NCBI RefSeq assembly: GCF_958450345.1
Contig: NC_088783.1
Span: forward strand, 100,621,302 to 100,685,301
Length of the DNA: 64,000 nucleotides
Source: Calliphora vicina
Taxonomy: Eukaryota; Arthropoda; Insecta; Diptera; Calliphoridae
Direction: 5' to 3'
Under the pieces are notes generated by a model. The model made no database searches and was not told where the DNA came from. It saw only the letters and a list, made by a program, of their open reading frames with translations. Shown here piece by piece: positions 27,572 through 40,800 of this stretch. The position numbers and the translations under genes are program-made. The stretch's first letter is position 1. The number at the start of each line of letters is the position of its first letter.

Positions 27572-30058
27572 TTAAGCATCTGCAACACGACCGACAGGAC
27601 GTAAAACAATTCTTGGATCTGGTTCAAGCATGCGATCAGATTCTTCAGCACTGCTGAGACTGTAATATATAGAAAAAAAAAGATAAAGTAAAACAAAACT
27701 AACGACTAACATATTCAATTAAACTCAATTAAAAATTATTTCAAAGTCAAGGTATAAATCGAAAATTTCAAAATTAAAACAAATATCTTTAAAAGTATAA
27801 GAGAAATAAACATATTTTTTTAAAACGAAAATTAATGGAAAATCTATCCGAGTACGATTTTTTTGTACGTCATTTTGGACCATTAGTTTAGAATAGGAAA
27901 ATTTATTACCAAAGATTCATTAATTTTTATTTTTGTGGCTATTTTATTGTTATTTTTAGGATTTTCTTTCTTATGTACTGTTTTAATAATACAAGCGAGT
28001 ACTTTCAGTGGTATTTTACATGTGTTTTGTTATTGTAACAAAAACAAAATACATTTTTTATATACATATATTTATTTTGATTTATATCCCTCTTGCATCC
28101 CACTAAGCATCCAAAAGCCACTTAAAGGAATGGACCTAAGCTTTATTTTGAGTAAAAAAAAATTAATTTTTGGAAAAAGTTAGATTTTGCTAAAAAAAAA
28201 AGTCACAAATGGCTTGTCTTGTGTTACAAAATATTTATTTTGATAAATATACCACTCGCATCCCACTAAGCGGACCAAAAAGGAAAAGAGCTAAGATTTC
28301 TTTTGAGAAAAAAAATAAATAAAAATGGTCCATTTAAAAAAAAGTCAACAAAGTTTTTGATTTTGCAAAAAAAAAAAAGTAAAAAATTACATGTTTTGAG
28401 TTACAAAACATTTATTTTGATAGATATCGAACTCGCATCCCACTAAGCGACCAAATAGGTCTTCAAGGAGAATATCTAAGCTTTATTTTAAGAAAAAAAG
28501 CGCCCAGTTAAAAAAAAATTTTTGGATTTCGAAAGATTGTAGAAATAGCTATCTATGCTATTAGGGACACATTTTTCTAAGAACAATAGGTAATAAGTTA
28601 CATGGATGGGGAAAAACACATGTTTTGCCAAAATGTCATTGATGCAAATTTCATCCCGATCGGACATCGATTTTAAAAGTTGGTTCACTTGACATGAAAT
28701 CCCCCATATATGAAACTGCTTTGAAATATTCCCAGTGGTTTTTTTACAGTTACTTACCTTGACTTGAAGATTAAATAAAAATTAATAATCAGATTAGTTA
28801 ATCTAAAAATAAATCTAATCCAGCGGTTACATTCTTTGCAGTTTTTAGATCGTAGTTTAATCTGCCAATATTGGCCTTAATTGCTAATCTTTAAATAAAA
28901 AAAAATGGGCCTTTTCGGAAATGCATCACTGCGCTGCATTTGATGCGCATCTGTGATTAGTTTGCGATGCTCATGCAAATCAGCTGATGCTGATGCGCAG
29001 ACAATGCATCAGCCATTTTTGTGATGCTTGTTTGATGGGTTTTTGCGCATCATATGTTTCACTGTTGCTTTTTAGAACTCATGACATTTGCAGTGTTGGC
29101 AACTTTTGCATTTTAGAATGTACTGCGCATCAGATGCAGCGCAGTGATGCATTTCCGAAAAGGCCCAATATCTCTAAAACTAAACAAAAAACATAAAAAA
29201 CCAAATTACAATTATGTTTGTCTAAATTGTCTTGCATCGAATCTGAAACAATGGTGAAAATCTCCTTAACTAAAGTCATTTCTCAAAAGTCTTAGAAACT
29301 AAACCAACAGATATTGATTGATTTTATTTTTTATAAAAACTTACCAATCCTTATTATCGGGCATTAAATTACGGCGTTCTTCATCATCGGCACGCAACGA
29401 GGGCAACTCCGAAACAGGAGCATACTGTGTGTGCGATACTAATGGATCTGTGGAAGGATTCAAGGCCATAATGCCCTGGCCACAACCGCCATCAACATTT
29501 TGACATTGCAATTGACGAGCCAACGACTGTTTTTTGTCGAAAAATGGACACGGGCAGGGACACACGCAGTTGCGGCGCCAGTCAGCAACTTTTAAATAGA
29601 GTCCTTCAATAAAACAAAAATTTTTTTACAAAATTTTCTTATTAATAATAGGGAAACTCACCCATTCCGACTATGCCCAGACAAGTCATAAATACGCCAC
29701 CCAACAGTATGCCCAATGGTATGTTGACACAGGGGCTCATAGCTTCGGTTTGAGTTTCACTTACTTCATCGTCAGTGGTTTGTTCAATGGGAGCCTGTTG
29801 TTGCTGTTGTTGGTCTTCAATCCAGTCGGCTGCACCGCTAGCCAGCATTGCAATTCCGGCGGCCAAGGATATTAAAGCAAACAAGAGCAGTGCTAACTGA
29901 GGTTTAGGTTTGCGAAATATGCGCAAAGGTGAATCAACTCCAATTGAAGATGCTGGCCCTAAAAATCCTAGGCCACCCCCTGAACCATTACCGCCACCTG
30001 AACGAGGCTCATAGGAGACCGTTGTGGGTTGATACACAGGACCACCACAAGATGGCAT
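27572..30058 (-). CDS. Two-pass membrane protein of unknown function
   Basis: Three exons, 30058-29662, 29603-29345 and 27659-27572, join with correct phases (397+259+88 bases) to give 247 aa. The N-terminus is Gly/Ser/Pro-rich. Membrane segment 1 is around PQLALLLFALISLAAGIAML. An acidic/Gln-rich loop (WIEDQQQQQQ) follows, then membrane segment 2 (PLGILLGGVFMTCLGIVGMG). The second half begins LYLKVADWRRNCVCPCPCPF and ends with a charged tail, ELPSLRADDEERRNLMPDNK and RMLEPDPRIVLRPVG. Both ends are probably cytosolic. The cysteine run just after the second helix suggests palmitoylation (inference). I do not recognise the family. It could be a small scaffold or trafficking protein. Confidence 0.85.
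27660..28080. other. Intron 2 of the membrane-protein gene, 3' part
   Basis: AT-rich, no feature recognised. Confidence 0.4.
28081..28720. repeat. Dispersed repeat with three tandem 130-bp units
   Basis: Three diverged units each contain GCATCCCACTAAGC (near 28095, 28258 and 28435). The part from 28470 (AAGCTTTATTTTAAG) to 28710 (ATGAAATCCCCCATAT) is similar to 57430-57700 inside a complete element at 57380-57888. This is therefore probably a truncated relative of that element. Confidence 0.6.
28907..29166. mobile_element. 260-bp inverted-repeat MITE with GGGCCTTTTCGG ends
   Basis: Arms GGGCCTTTTCGGAAATGCAT... of about 33 bp pair with 29134-29166. AAT lies at both flanks (28904-28906 and 29167-29169). 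The interior is rich in GATGC/GCATC words and distinctly less AT-rich than its surroundings. Confidence 0.8.
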
Positions 30059-31206
30059 TGTGTGTTAATATTTTGATAGTTGTTTATGTGAGTATGGGTA
30101 TTTATTACTTAAATTATTGTTGTTGCTGTTATTTTTGCAAAAAAAATATAAATGTACAATTTTATAAAAAAACCTATATTGCGGTTGTATTTAAATTTAA
30201 AAATAGATCAGAAATTGCTATAAAATAAAATCATCATCAATTGTGTCAACAACAACAGAATATGACACGTATTATTTCGTTTCATTATTTTGCCTTACAT
30301 TCATTATTATCCTTTTTTCATACTTCCTTTTTTTTATTTTGATTTTTACCATCTTTGAAGGTTGAATTTATTTTTTCGAAATCAATAAACTTACTTTTAA
30401 AATTCAAATTTGTATTTACCTTCTAATTGCTTCCGTTACTAAAATATTTAATTTCTTTAAAGAAATTGCACTTTTTTTGCAATCTAAGAATTATTTATTT
30501 TTATTGTTATTATTGCAATTATACACTTCTTCACCTATTGAATTTTCCGACTTTTCTTCAATTGCTTAGGTCGTTTTCAGTGATGTTAAATTAGCGATTT
30601 TCGCGTGAAATCTTCTGACTTTGAAACCAATTAAGCGGGTGGAAATTATTTAAGATATTAGCGCGAATTCTAGCGATTTCTTATTTGCAGACTTAACCCT
30701 TTGGGTACGTCTTTCAAATTACAAAAGCAGTAAAATTTGGATTAATATGTTTTACGTCTCTAAAAAAATTTGTCTGTTAACGAAATATGGTGAATATCAG
30801 GAGTATTAGCTTGCGAACGATTTGCAGTTACGCGTGAACTATTCTTACCAGCTTTAAATCTAGAGTAAACCAAACTTTTCTATTCGAAATTTATAATTTA
30901 TATTTCTTATAAAAATCGGAAGGAAAAAAACAACGTTAAAATAGTCGCTGAAAAAATGTAACAGTGAATTTTAAAAGGACATTTCTTAATTATGACTCAT
31001 TTTAGTAACCTTCACCATGATAGGTATGTGAAAAGGAAATTTTTAAAAAAATCACACTTTTCTTTTTAAATCTACGAAGCCGTCCTAAATTGTTCATTAT
31101 TTCTTAAGAGTTTATAATTTTGACAAAATAGCAAATAATTTTGTGTCAACGACACTACTAGAAACAAAATTGGAATGTTTCAAAATCCAAGATCAATATC
31201 ATTACC
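30059..31206. other. 5' region of the membrane-protein gene
   Basis: Presumed minus-strand promoter and UTR. No coding exon recognised. Confidence 0.35.
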
Positions 31207-31887
31207 CAATAAACCAAACGATATTAAAACGATATCGAAACGATATCATCTAGATGATATAAACTATCATATATGATATCGTTTGCAGGTCATAAACGAT
31301 AGTTTTTGCATACTAAATTGCACCGTTCCTTATAATATCGTTTTTCCAGGCAATTATGATATCGTTTTCGCTATCATAATTCCCAATAAAAACGATAGTA
31401 AAATCGCCATGCTACAAATTTTATTCAGAATGCTATTTAATACTAAAAATTTAATATTTTTTTTAATCTCTTATACTAGATAGATAATATATCGCTGAAA
31501 TAAGATAAAAACCTGGAAAGGAAAATAACATATCATATATGTACATATTTTCATTTCATTCACACACATACAGCACATACGCATTTTGCAAATATTTGAA
31601 TGTTTAAATTTAAAATATTCGCGTGCTTATTACCTACCCACAGTTTAAATCAAATAACGTTTTATATGAGTTAATATTTATTTTGTTTCCATCTTGAGTA
31701 TTTGGATTGAAAGTTTTTAATTTAAATTTTTCAGTTTGAAGTCTTTTTCAAATGTTTTAAATTTATTTATTTTATTGGAATGAAAACTATATTATAATAA
31801 TATCGTCTTCAATAATAATATATGATATCATAATCGCCCCCATAAAGTAATATCGGTTTTGCTATCATATCGTTTTCTGGTTTATTG
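31207..31887. mobile_element. 681-bp inverted-repeat element rich in ATATCGTTT words
   Basis: Ends CAATAAACCA and TGGTTTATTG. Both ends carry several copies of AACGATAT / ATATCGTTTT, partly overlapping palindromes such as TGATATCGTTT. The block 31710-31860 recurs in reverse orientation at 56573-56690 inside another element. Confidence 0.65.
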
Positions 31888-34548
31888 AGTAGTTATAGTT
31901 TCTATTAAAAATATAATAAAATATATTGAAAACAAAACAAGTTTTTTTTAATTTGTAAAACGCAAATTACAGTATAAACGGACTGTTCAACAGAATTGTT
32001 CAACCATCCGAGTAAAAGTAATAAAGTGCTAAATTTTAAAGTTATCATTTTGGTAAGTACCGTGTATTTTTAAAAATACACGATAATAGACTGGTTTATT
32101 GTGTGAATAGAGCTCTATAATTTAGTTTATAACTTAAATCGATTAGTGAACCAATACATTTTAGCTTATAATTATTCAGCTAAATTCAAAAATACTTTTA
32201 AAAACCTTTCATCTCTTCAAAAGTTCGTATATATCGGGATTAAAGATTTTTAGAATGTGTGTAATGTATATTTTAAAATGCAGTATTTTATAGGTAACAG
32301 TAGTCAAGATGAAAGGCAATTTTAGGGGTAACGGTATGTTTTTATACTTAAAACCATAGAGAATTAAGCATAAAGCCCTGATTTAAAAATGAAATCAAAA
32401 GCAAATACTTTTTAAAAATGTGTCCTTATATTAGAAAGAGTTATTTCTATTACTTTGTTCAATAATAAGTGCTGACTGTATATAAAATTGCGCAATAAAA
32501 GAAGTCCAAATAGTCGTTAAGTGTAGCGTTAACATGGATTATCACTAACAAATTCTAATTTGTTGAGCAAATAAATTTGGAAAAAAATGAAGCGCATTTC
32601 AAAGGTATTTGTAATGAATTATAACGCAAACTGAAAATTTGGATTGAAAATTTCCAACTTGTCTCTTTTTAAAATCTTAAAAAAATTCGAAATCAGTTTA
32701 ATTTCGAAAATTAATAGATTTTTTCGATTTTTATATTCTCCTCAAACCAATATGTAATAAGTGAACAAATTAGCTTTAACTAAAATAAATGCATACACAA
32801 TTTCTCAGAAAAAATCGAAGTTGAGTAAATTTATCAAAATTTAGAAGTAAACAATCTTTACTATGTAAATTTGTTTTTCTTATTAAATTAATTTCGTTTT
32901 TACGTTAATTTGTTAATGTTTTGGTAACAGACATATGTTTTCAGTTTGATTACAGTTCCGAAATAATCGAATCTCACCTCTAAAGTAGCGGTACTTTATT
33001 ATTTAAATTATGAAAATACAAAATTTTGTTTTCAATAAATTTATTAAAATCTACAGAAGTTAAAATGTAATATAATATAACACTTGTGTCAACTTATGTA
33101 TTTCTACTTTTTTAGTTGGGACCAAAATGATCAGTATTATAAAGATACCGGTACCGAAATAACAGCAAATACAGTTGCCACTATAGTACCGTTACCGAAA
33201 AAATATAAATTAATATTACCGTCAACTTTTAAAAGTTTCGATTAGGATAAAAGTGTAAACCGCTAAATTATCAAACAAATTTGACTACAAATATGCAACA
33301 ACAATTTGGAAAAATAATATATTTTTCAGTAACAGATATATTTTCTAGCGATTTTTGCTAAACATTTACAGGTCGTTTTTACATTACACTGCTGAACTAG
33401 TGGTACTTATTTTCGTTATGCGGACAAATATTTACCCCCTTCTGTTTGAATTTTTGTTTGTTTATTTTTTTTAAATTTAAAGATACCAGACTTCGTGAAT
33501 ACGTTTGACATTTTTAAAGATTTGTCGCCAGATTTATATAGTCTCGGGAAAAAAACGTATTGCCGTATCTCACAATAAAAGTTTATGGGAATAATCGAAA
33601 TGTGTGATAAAACGATATTGCCACTATCAACTGTAAGTTCAATAAAAACAAAATACGGACTAATTTTCATATGATCTATTTACAAATCCCTTGTATTGAG
33701 TGTATTATTGTATTGAAATAGAAAAGTGTTAGCTTGTTCTTGGAAATTTTCATATAAAAATTAAAAACACTTTTATTTTTAATGTTTTTAAAAAGTTATA
33801 TTGGTTTCCGTGATATCAATGTTATGTGTATGTCAGTTATTGAGAAGAACACAACCATTAATACCTCAAAATTATTGTTTTCGCAAAAAAAAAAATCATT
33901 TACTTTTTTCAGTCCACTCGTTCTTTGAGTCAAAAAATATGCATTCACAATGTAAATCTCGTTTTCCAACATGAATTGCAGAAAATATTTCTATTATTTT
34001 TATGATTACTATGAGTTGCTCTTGTTTAAATGTACGAATATAAACGAATTTAGCCAGGCGAGTTAATAATGTGACCTCAAGGTTTATTGTATGTCATCTA
34101 CCAAATTATTTCATCAAATTTATTTTCATCAAATTGAGAAAGTAAATTTCAAAATCAATCATTAAAAACGTTCTTTACGAATTAATTCATAGTCTTAATT
34201 CCTTAAATGAGAGTTAGTTTTGAAATATTGTAAAGTTATATATAGGCAGGATTTTCTTTCAATTTTGAGAAAATTTTATTTAGCAAATAGTTCAAGCAAT
34301 CATGATTAGCAATACAATATACATATTATTTTGGAAATTATACTTATTGATTTTCGGAATAGTTTTTAGATGGTAATAGTCTGGCATCACAAAAAAAACT
34401 TACGCAACTTTTTTCCAAAAAGAGATACCGCTATTCTTATATCACTTGAAGCACGTGAATTGTGGAGAAGACACGAATTAAAACAATCTTGTTTTAATTA
34501 AATAATACTGTTAATTTAGCTGTAATCAAGTTGTAAATACAGGTAAAC
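31888..34548. other. Upstream region of the cyclophilin gene
   Basis: AT-rich 2.7 kb with no gene or recognisable transposon. It presumably includes the promoter and 5' UTR of the cyclophilin gene. A stop-poor stretch (33416-33670, minus) has no recognisable protein features. Confidence 0.4.
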
Positions 34549-34800
34549 ATGTCGTTCCTAGGGGCAACACTGGCACGATGCTGTCGTCAAATGACAGTTG
34601 GCGCGTCGCAGCCTATCGCCATTTTTGCCAGAACAACAAATATTCAAGCTTCGCCATTGACAACTGGAATTAAAACGATTCAGTCGCAATTTGGATTTCT
34701 CAGTGTACGTAATTTTGCTAGCAAAGGAAAAATGGGTTTACCTCGTGTCTTCTTTGATATGACCGCTGATGGTCAACCTTTGGGCCGTATTGTTATGGAG
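34549..34800 (+). CDS. Cyp1: Cyp1 common first coding exon (mitochondrial leader plus first strand)
   Basis: 84 codons. Residues 1-61 form a leader with Arg, Ser and Thr and no acidic residue (SFLGATLARCCRQMT...), ending VRNFASKGK, which resembles a mitochondrial R-3 type cleavage site. Residue 62 is a second methionine (34732) in the context AAAATGG. It opens MGLPRVFFDMTADGQPLGRI, the first strand of all cyclophilin A proteins. Leaky scanning or alternative transcription starts could give mitochondrial and cytosolic forms from the same exon. Confidence 0.9.
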
Positions 34801-37800
34801 GTAAGGGAATTTTTACAATTGATATGTATTCATTAGCACTTAATATTGTGTATTTACAATTAATATCTTGATGTAACCTATGATTTACTGCATTCTCATC
34901 ATAGTTTCATAGTTCATGTTTAAGGATAAAAAAGTGTGTATGTGTTTCGAGTAAATGCATTTTTTCTTACATATTTGACATGAATTAATTATATTTAGGG
35001 CTTTTTGTTCGTGTACATAAAGTTTTTTTTCTTAAAGCGTGAAAGTGAGGTTAGGTTTGTGAATATTTTGCTGAAGAGGAAAAGAAAAGACAACTTGCAA
35101 TTTATAAGTTAGTTGTTGGTTAGCAAAACGTCGACGGTGACTATGACACTGTGTGTGTGTTTGTGGAATGATTAACCAGTGGGCGCATGTGTTGGTGTGA
35201 ATTACCGGGCTAGTATTGGTGTATACGAATAGTGGCATCTCTATTTCCAACGTTAAGTGAGCCAACAATTGTTTAGTGGAAAATAATTGAATCGTTTAAA
35301 ATTGTTTAACCAACAAAATCTAATCAATCCAAATCGAATTTACCCCCCATCGCTTCGTTTTTCTGTTTGCTAGCCGGCCGGCTTGGTTCTTGTTGATGTC
35401 ATTGTTCTTTTTGTTTAACCAACGTTTTTATGCATACTACATGTGTGTGTGTGTATGTGTGATAAGTGTTGATTATTTTAATAAATTCTATTGCTAATCA
35501 CTTTGCTTGCCTTGTTTTTACCCCTTCCCGCGTGTTTCTTTTTTTTGTTCTCATGGAATAAAACGGCTCAGTTTTGCTTTATTTTGTCTGCTCAGTTGCT
35601 GCGCTGCCAGTATAAATTCATTTTGGAATTTTCCATTTTGTTCTTTTTCTTTTTATACACATTTTTATCTCAATACACGTTTTGTTCATGTTTTTGTATA
35701 CAAAATTCTTTTTGTTGAATGTTTAAACAAAGATGAAAAAACGTGTTCTATTTTATTAAACATTGTTCGTAAATTAAACTATTACACTTTTATAGTAATT
35801 TCTAAAAGCAGACATTGAATTTCCACCTAAATGCAAATGACCAGTTGTGACCTTGAGCATGAGCGCATGAGTTGCAAATAAAATACACATTTTAAAAGTT
35901 GTAATTTTTATTGTCCTTCCCTGCTACATGTTTTTTTTTTTTTTTTGTCTGTATACTGATTACTAAATATATTTTATTGTATTGATTTATTTTTTTTAAT
36001 TTCCATTTTGTTTGGCAATATAATTATATCTCAATTTGTAATTGGTGGGGGAAAGCCAAGAGTCATTTAAAGTGTTATAAATTGTTTTTTTTTTTTTTTA
36101 TCTATTGAATAGTATATAGGGTGGGACATAATGTGTTTAGTTTTCATTTTAATTGCATTTTGATCATAGTTTATGTTATCGTTTAAGTTTGGTGATCTTG
36201 CTAGAAAATTCTTGTCTACTCTATTTTTGGCATAAATAAAGATCATGACAACAGATTGTAGTTTTACAGTTTTTTAACATTGTGATCCAAATACAAAAAT
36301 TACATTTTGATCGTATTCCTTGGCCAATTTGGGTCACGTTTCGTATTAAATTTGTACAAATCCTTCATATAAAGACCTTTAAATGAGCGTTATGGGCGTT
36401 TACCTACTTTTATTCTTCAAATATAAACAAACCTTGAAAGGAAATATTTTTTATTATAAGGATAACGTTCCAGGGGGGTGCATGATTGTGAAATGTTTTT
36501 GTTTGAAATTAATTTAATTGGAAAACATGTTAACAAAATGGATTTCAAACGTTTTAAATTTGTATTATTCACCATATTTTTTCTCAAAGGTAGTTTTTTT
36601 CCTTGCCAAACTTCGCAATGTTTTATCAGAAACATTAGTTTGTATTACTGGCCAGAGTTCTAGAAGTTGCTAGAATTCCTTTTGTAACTAGTATTGTTAG
36701 ATCATAAAATATATAGGTTAATGCAAAAAAAAATTATTTGGTATACTTATGAGAGACATTGTATGCAGATTCCAAAATACTTTCGAATCGAATTGCGAAG
36801 TAACAAAAATAACCTTTAAAAAACATGTATGTACATAATTATGGCCTTTAATTTAAAAATTTACAACATGCCTACAAATAATGCAAATAGTGTTTAACAT
36901 TTAACATTATGGGAAAATAAACTGTTTTATACAATTGTTTCTGATTTTATATGTATCTTCACTAAGTTAAGGTCTAAAATATTGTAGAATGCTTTATAAT
37001 GTTTAATTTATAATTGTTTAAAGAATTTCTCCATATAATGGTGTGTTCTATTTACATTACTCACGTTTTTTTTTCAATTAGGTAATAAGCTGAAATTGCT
37101 TTAACCCATTTCTCTGTCTGTAATAGATACAGCAAATTGATAAAGTTTTTTTTGTTAAATTACCTACAACACTTTTGTTAAATAGATATTTAAACATTAT
37201 AAAAGTTATACCTATTTAATGACGTCATAAAAAATAGCTTTTAAAATATTTACAATGTCCTTAAAAACAAAACCAATTAAGCATTCATTTAAACTCCACC
37301 CATGTGGACACAAGCAAAAAATGTACCTATGCAGTTGTAGGTAGGTAGGTATATGAATTTTATAACTTTTGAAAAAAGTATTTGTTTGCATAGTTCCACT
37401 ATAATTATAAATACATACAAGTCAAATTATTCATTCCTCTTCCCTTGTACCTATATGGAATTTGATAAAACGTTAGACCTTAGGAATAACGAAAACAAAT
37501 ACAGAGCAATAAATCAAAAAAAGGACATGACATTGAAAATATAATCTATCATAAAAATTACATATTTTAGAAAGTAATTTTGCACTATTAGTCTATTTTG
37601 TTATTGTATACCTTGCATATATAGGTATGTACTTACATATTAACTTTTAATTTTACTTTCATTTGTAATTTACATACATACCTATAGCATTTAAATAATA
37701 TACAAATGTACGTATTGTAGGTATTAATTTTCTGTATTAATTTCTTTGTATTAAATGCTTATGATGTACATACGTATTATTAAATGTAATTGCAAGAATG

Positions 37801-40800
37801 TTATAGAATAGTAATAGTTAGTACAATTTATATAAATGTACCTATCTATTGTAAATGACAACGTCAAAAGGTAGAGAACAGACAGACACCTATAAGACCA
37901 ACATCCTGCAAAACCCCCACCTAGCGCATTCATACAAGGATGTCAGTCTATTTGAGCCACCTACATTTGTTTTTCTTTATTGGCATGAGATAATCGATTA
38001 ATTACTATTGAAAACATAGTTGAAAGGTTGGTCAATAATTTAACCGTCTGCTTTTTTACTTTGTTATTGTTGTCATCTGACGACACGTGTCCTTAAATCA
38101 GGAAAAATAACAATGATTACAATAGAAAAACAATAAAACTAAATAAATCAAAGGTCATGTAATGTATTAATTTTGTTTGAAATAAGTAGACAATAATTGC
38201 AATTGGGTTAAAAGTTTGTGTTAGTGTTTTTCTCTTTCATTTATTTTATTTGTCGATAATCTCAAGGATTTCATAAAAATACAACAACAAAATCATAGAG
38301 TTTAAAGAAAATTAGTTTAAAGATTTCTGAGACACTAACATTAATAATACTTACCCCCATTAACACGAAGTCTGGTTATGCCTTAACTAATAGTTATACC
38401 GTCGGTTAAAATTATTTTTGTATGAAAACTGTCAATATAACTATTAGTTAAAATATAACCAGACTTCGTGTTACTGGGGGTTATAAAGTTAAATATTTTA
38501 ATTTAAAATAAGAAGGGATCATGAATTATTTACAATAAATATTTTTTTTTTTTTGAAATGAAAATAGTTGTAGGTATAAGTTTTATGTCACATGTTTATT
38601 TGATTTGGACAGAAATTCTTTTATTGTAAATTGTTTTCTTAAAATTAAATTTACATAAAAGTAGTTGTAATTATTTCGACTGTATGTTGAATTATAAACC
38701 TGATTTATTCGTTTTAAACTTAATAATCTACCTACTAGGATATGACAGAGGAATGACCAGTTAATATTTAATTATGAATTCGTAACTATAAATTGATTAA
38801 TCTATGCTTCATTGTAGGTTTCTGTTAGATTTGTTTATATTTTTCTCAATTCTTTCTTTTTATCAAATTTCCATGACTTAATCTGTATTGTTTTTTTATT
38901 ATTAAACTGATGTCATAACTATTTGATATAAAATGTTTTAAACACAATTTCTATTATACTAGATAGAATATTATTCTGTGATTCATATTCAAGTTTACGT
39001 GCTGTTGCCAATTTTTGTTATTTTTTGTCAAAACTGTTTAAAGCTAGAACATAATTTCAATTAAAACTGGTTACTTATGAGTAATTTTTAAACAAAAATA
39101 AACAGAAAACGTACTAGCAATGCACTAAAATTAATTTTAAATAACAAATAATAACCAGATATTTTTAGTTAAATTTATGCTTAATTTTATTATTCTGTCA
39201 TTAATTAATATAAATGAGAGAATATTTATAGAATATGTTCTTTTCTTTTTTATACTCTCCACCAGCACCCAAAATTTGGTGAATGATATTGCTATAAGTG
39301 TGTAACATTGATATTCATCTAATACCCAATAAAGTATGTATTGAGGTTTATTCTTGATTCTTATAAAATTCCAAGTCGATTTAGCTATGTTTTCTGTTTA
39401 CATCCAGACGTCCAAAAGTATTTTTTTTTTTACATTAAAAAGGTCAAATAGTTAAAAAAAATCAACTTTTAATAAATAGCTAGTCAAAAAGTCAGCTATA
39501 CAAAAATGTTAAAAAGTCGAACATACAAACCTTTTCTACTCACACTATTTCGAAAGTGTCTTGTCGTCAGCATCATTACCAAAACTTTTTACCAAAACTT
39601 TGAAATAATAATTATATTTTTTAAAAATTTATGATCAATAGTATCAATTTGTCCGTAAAGAAAACAAGAAAACGGTTCGAACACACTGCCATAAAGTATT
39701 TGTGAAAACTTTGTTAAACAAATCAATAATACCTGCAGGTTTAATAAGGGTTTGTTGTCCATTTACAATACATTATACAATAAAAATACATATTAGTAGG
39801 TAGTTCTACACTTTGTGTGTAGGTATTAAACAAATATTATCAACAAAAAAATTAAACAAATAAATGTTAATAATGTCAATACAATTTAACTTTATGCTTT
39901 TCTTTAAATATTGTAATTACTATATTTTATAGCTGCGTCCAGATGTTGTGCCAAAGACTGCCGAGAATTTTCGTGCTCTGTGCACCGGTGAAAAAGGTTT
40001 CGGTTATAAGGGTTCTAGTTTTCATCGCATTATAACGGATTTTATGTGTCAGGGTGGCGATTTTACTGCTCACAATGGTACTGGGGGTAAATCGATTTAC
40101 GGACATAAATTCGATGATGAAAACTTTATATTAAAGCACACCGGAATTGGTACACTGTCCATGGCCAATGCAGGACCCAATTCGAATGGATCACAGTTTT
40201 TCATATGCACCGTTAAGACAACATGGTTGGATGATCGTCATGTTGTGTTTGGCAAAGTCATTGATGGCCTGGATGTAGTGAGAAATATGGAGCGAATGGG
40301 TAGTCAATCGGGCAAGACTAGCAAGAGAATTATTATTAACGATTCTGGTCAATTGCAATAGTTTATTTTACCTACATTACAGTCTTAATTTATGTTTTTT
40401 CTTTCTACAAAAGCACAAAGCTAAATAGTATTCATTCATATTTACATACATATATAAAAATTCATTGTCATAATATGTAAGGAAAATTACAGAGAATATA
40501 GAGATTATTTTTTGCCAAAACATTATACATATTTTAGTTTTTCTTATTCATTATGTACCACCTACCAAGTAATTTATTGATGTGTGTGTATTCAATGTGA
40601 AAGTATCTGGCTTCAAAGCCAAGTATGGATGGTTGGGATGGTGCACTGAGAGGAGTATATACAGAAAGAATAGTGTTTTTTAGAAAATATTTTAAAAATA
40701 ACCATACAAATTAACCAAATAGAATTAAAATAAAAAGAAAAACAAACAAACAAACCAAAACAATAAAACATAAATAATCATTTGTGCACGTCACATTTTC

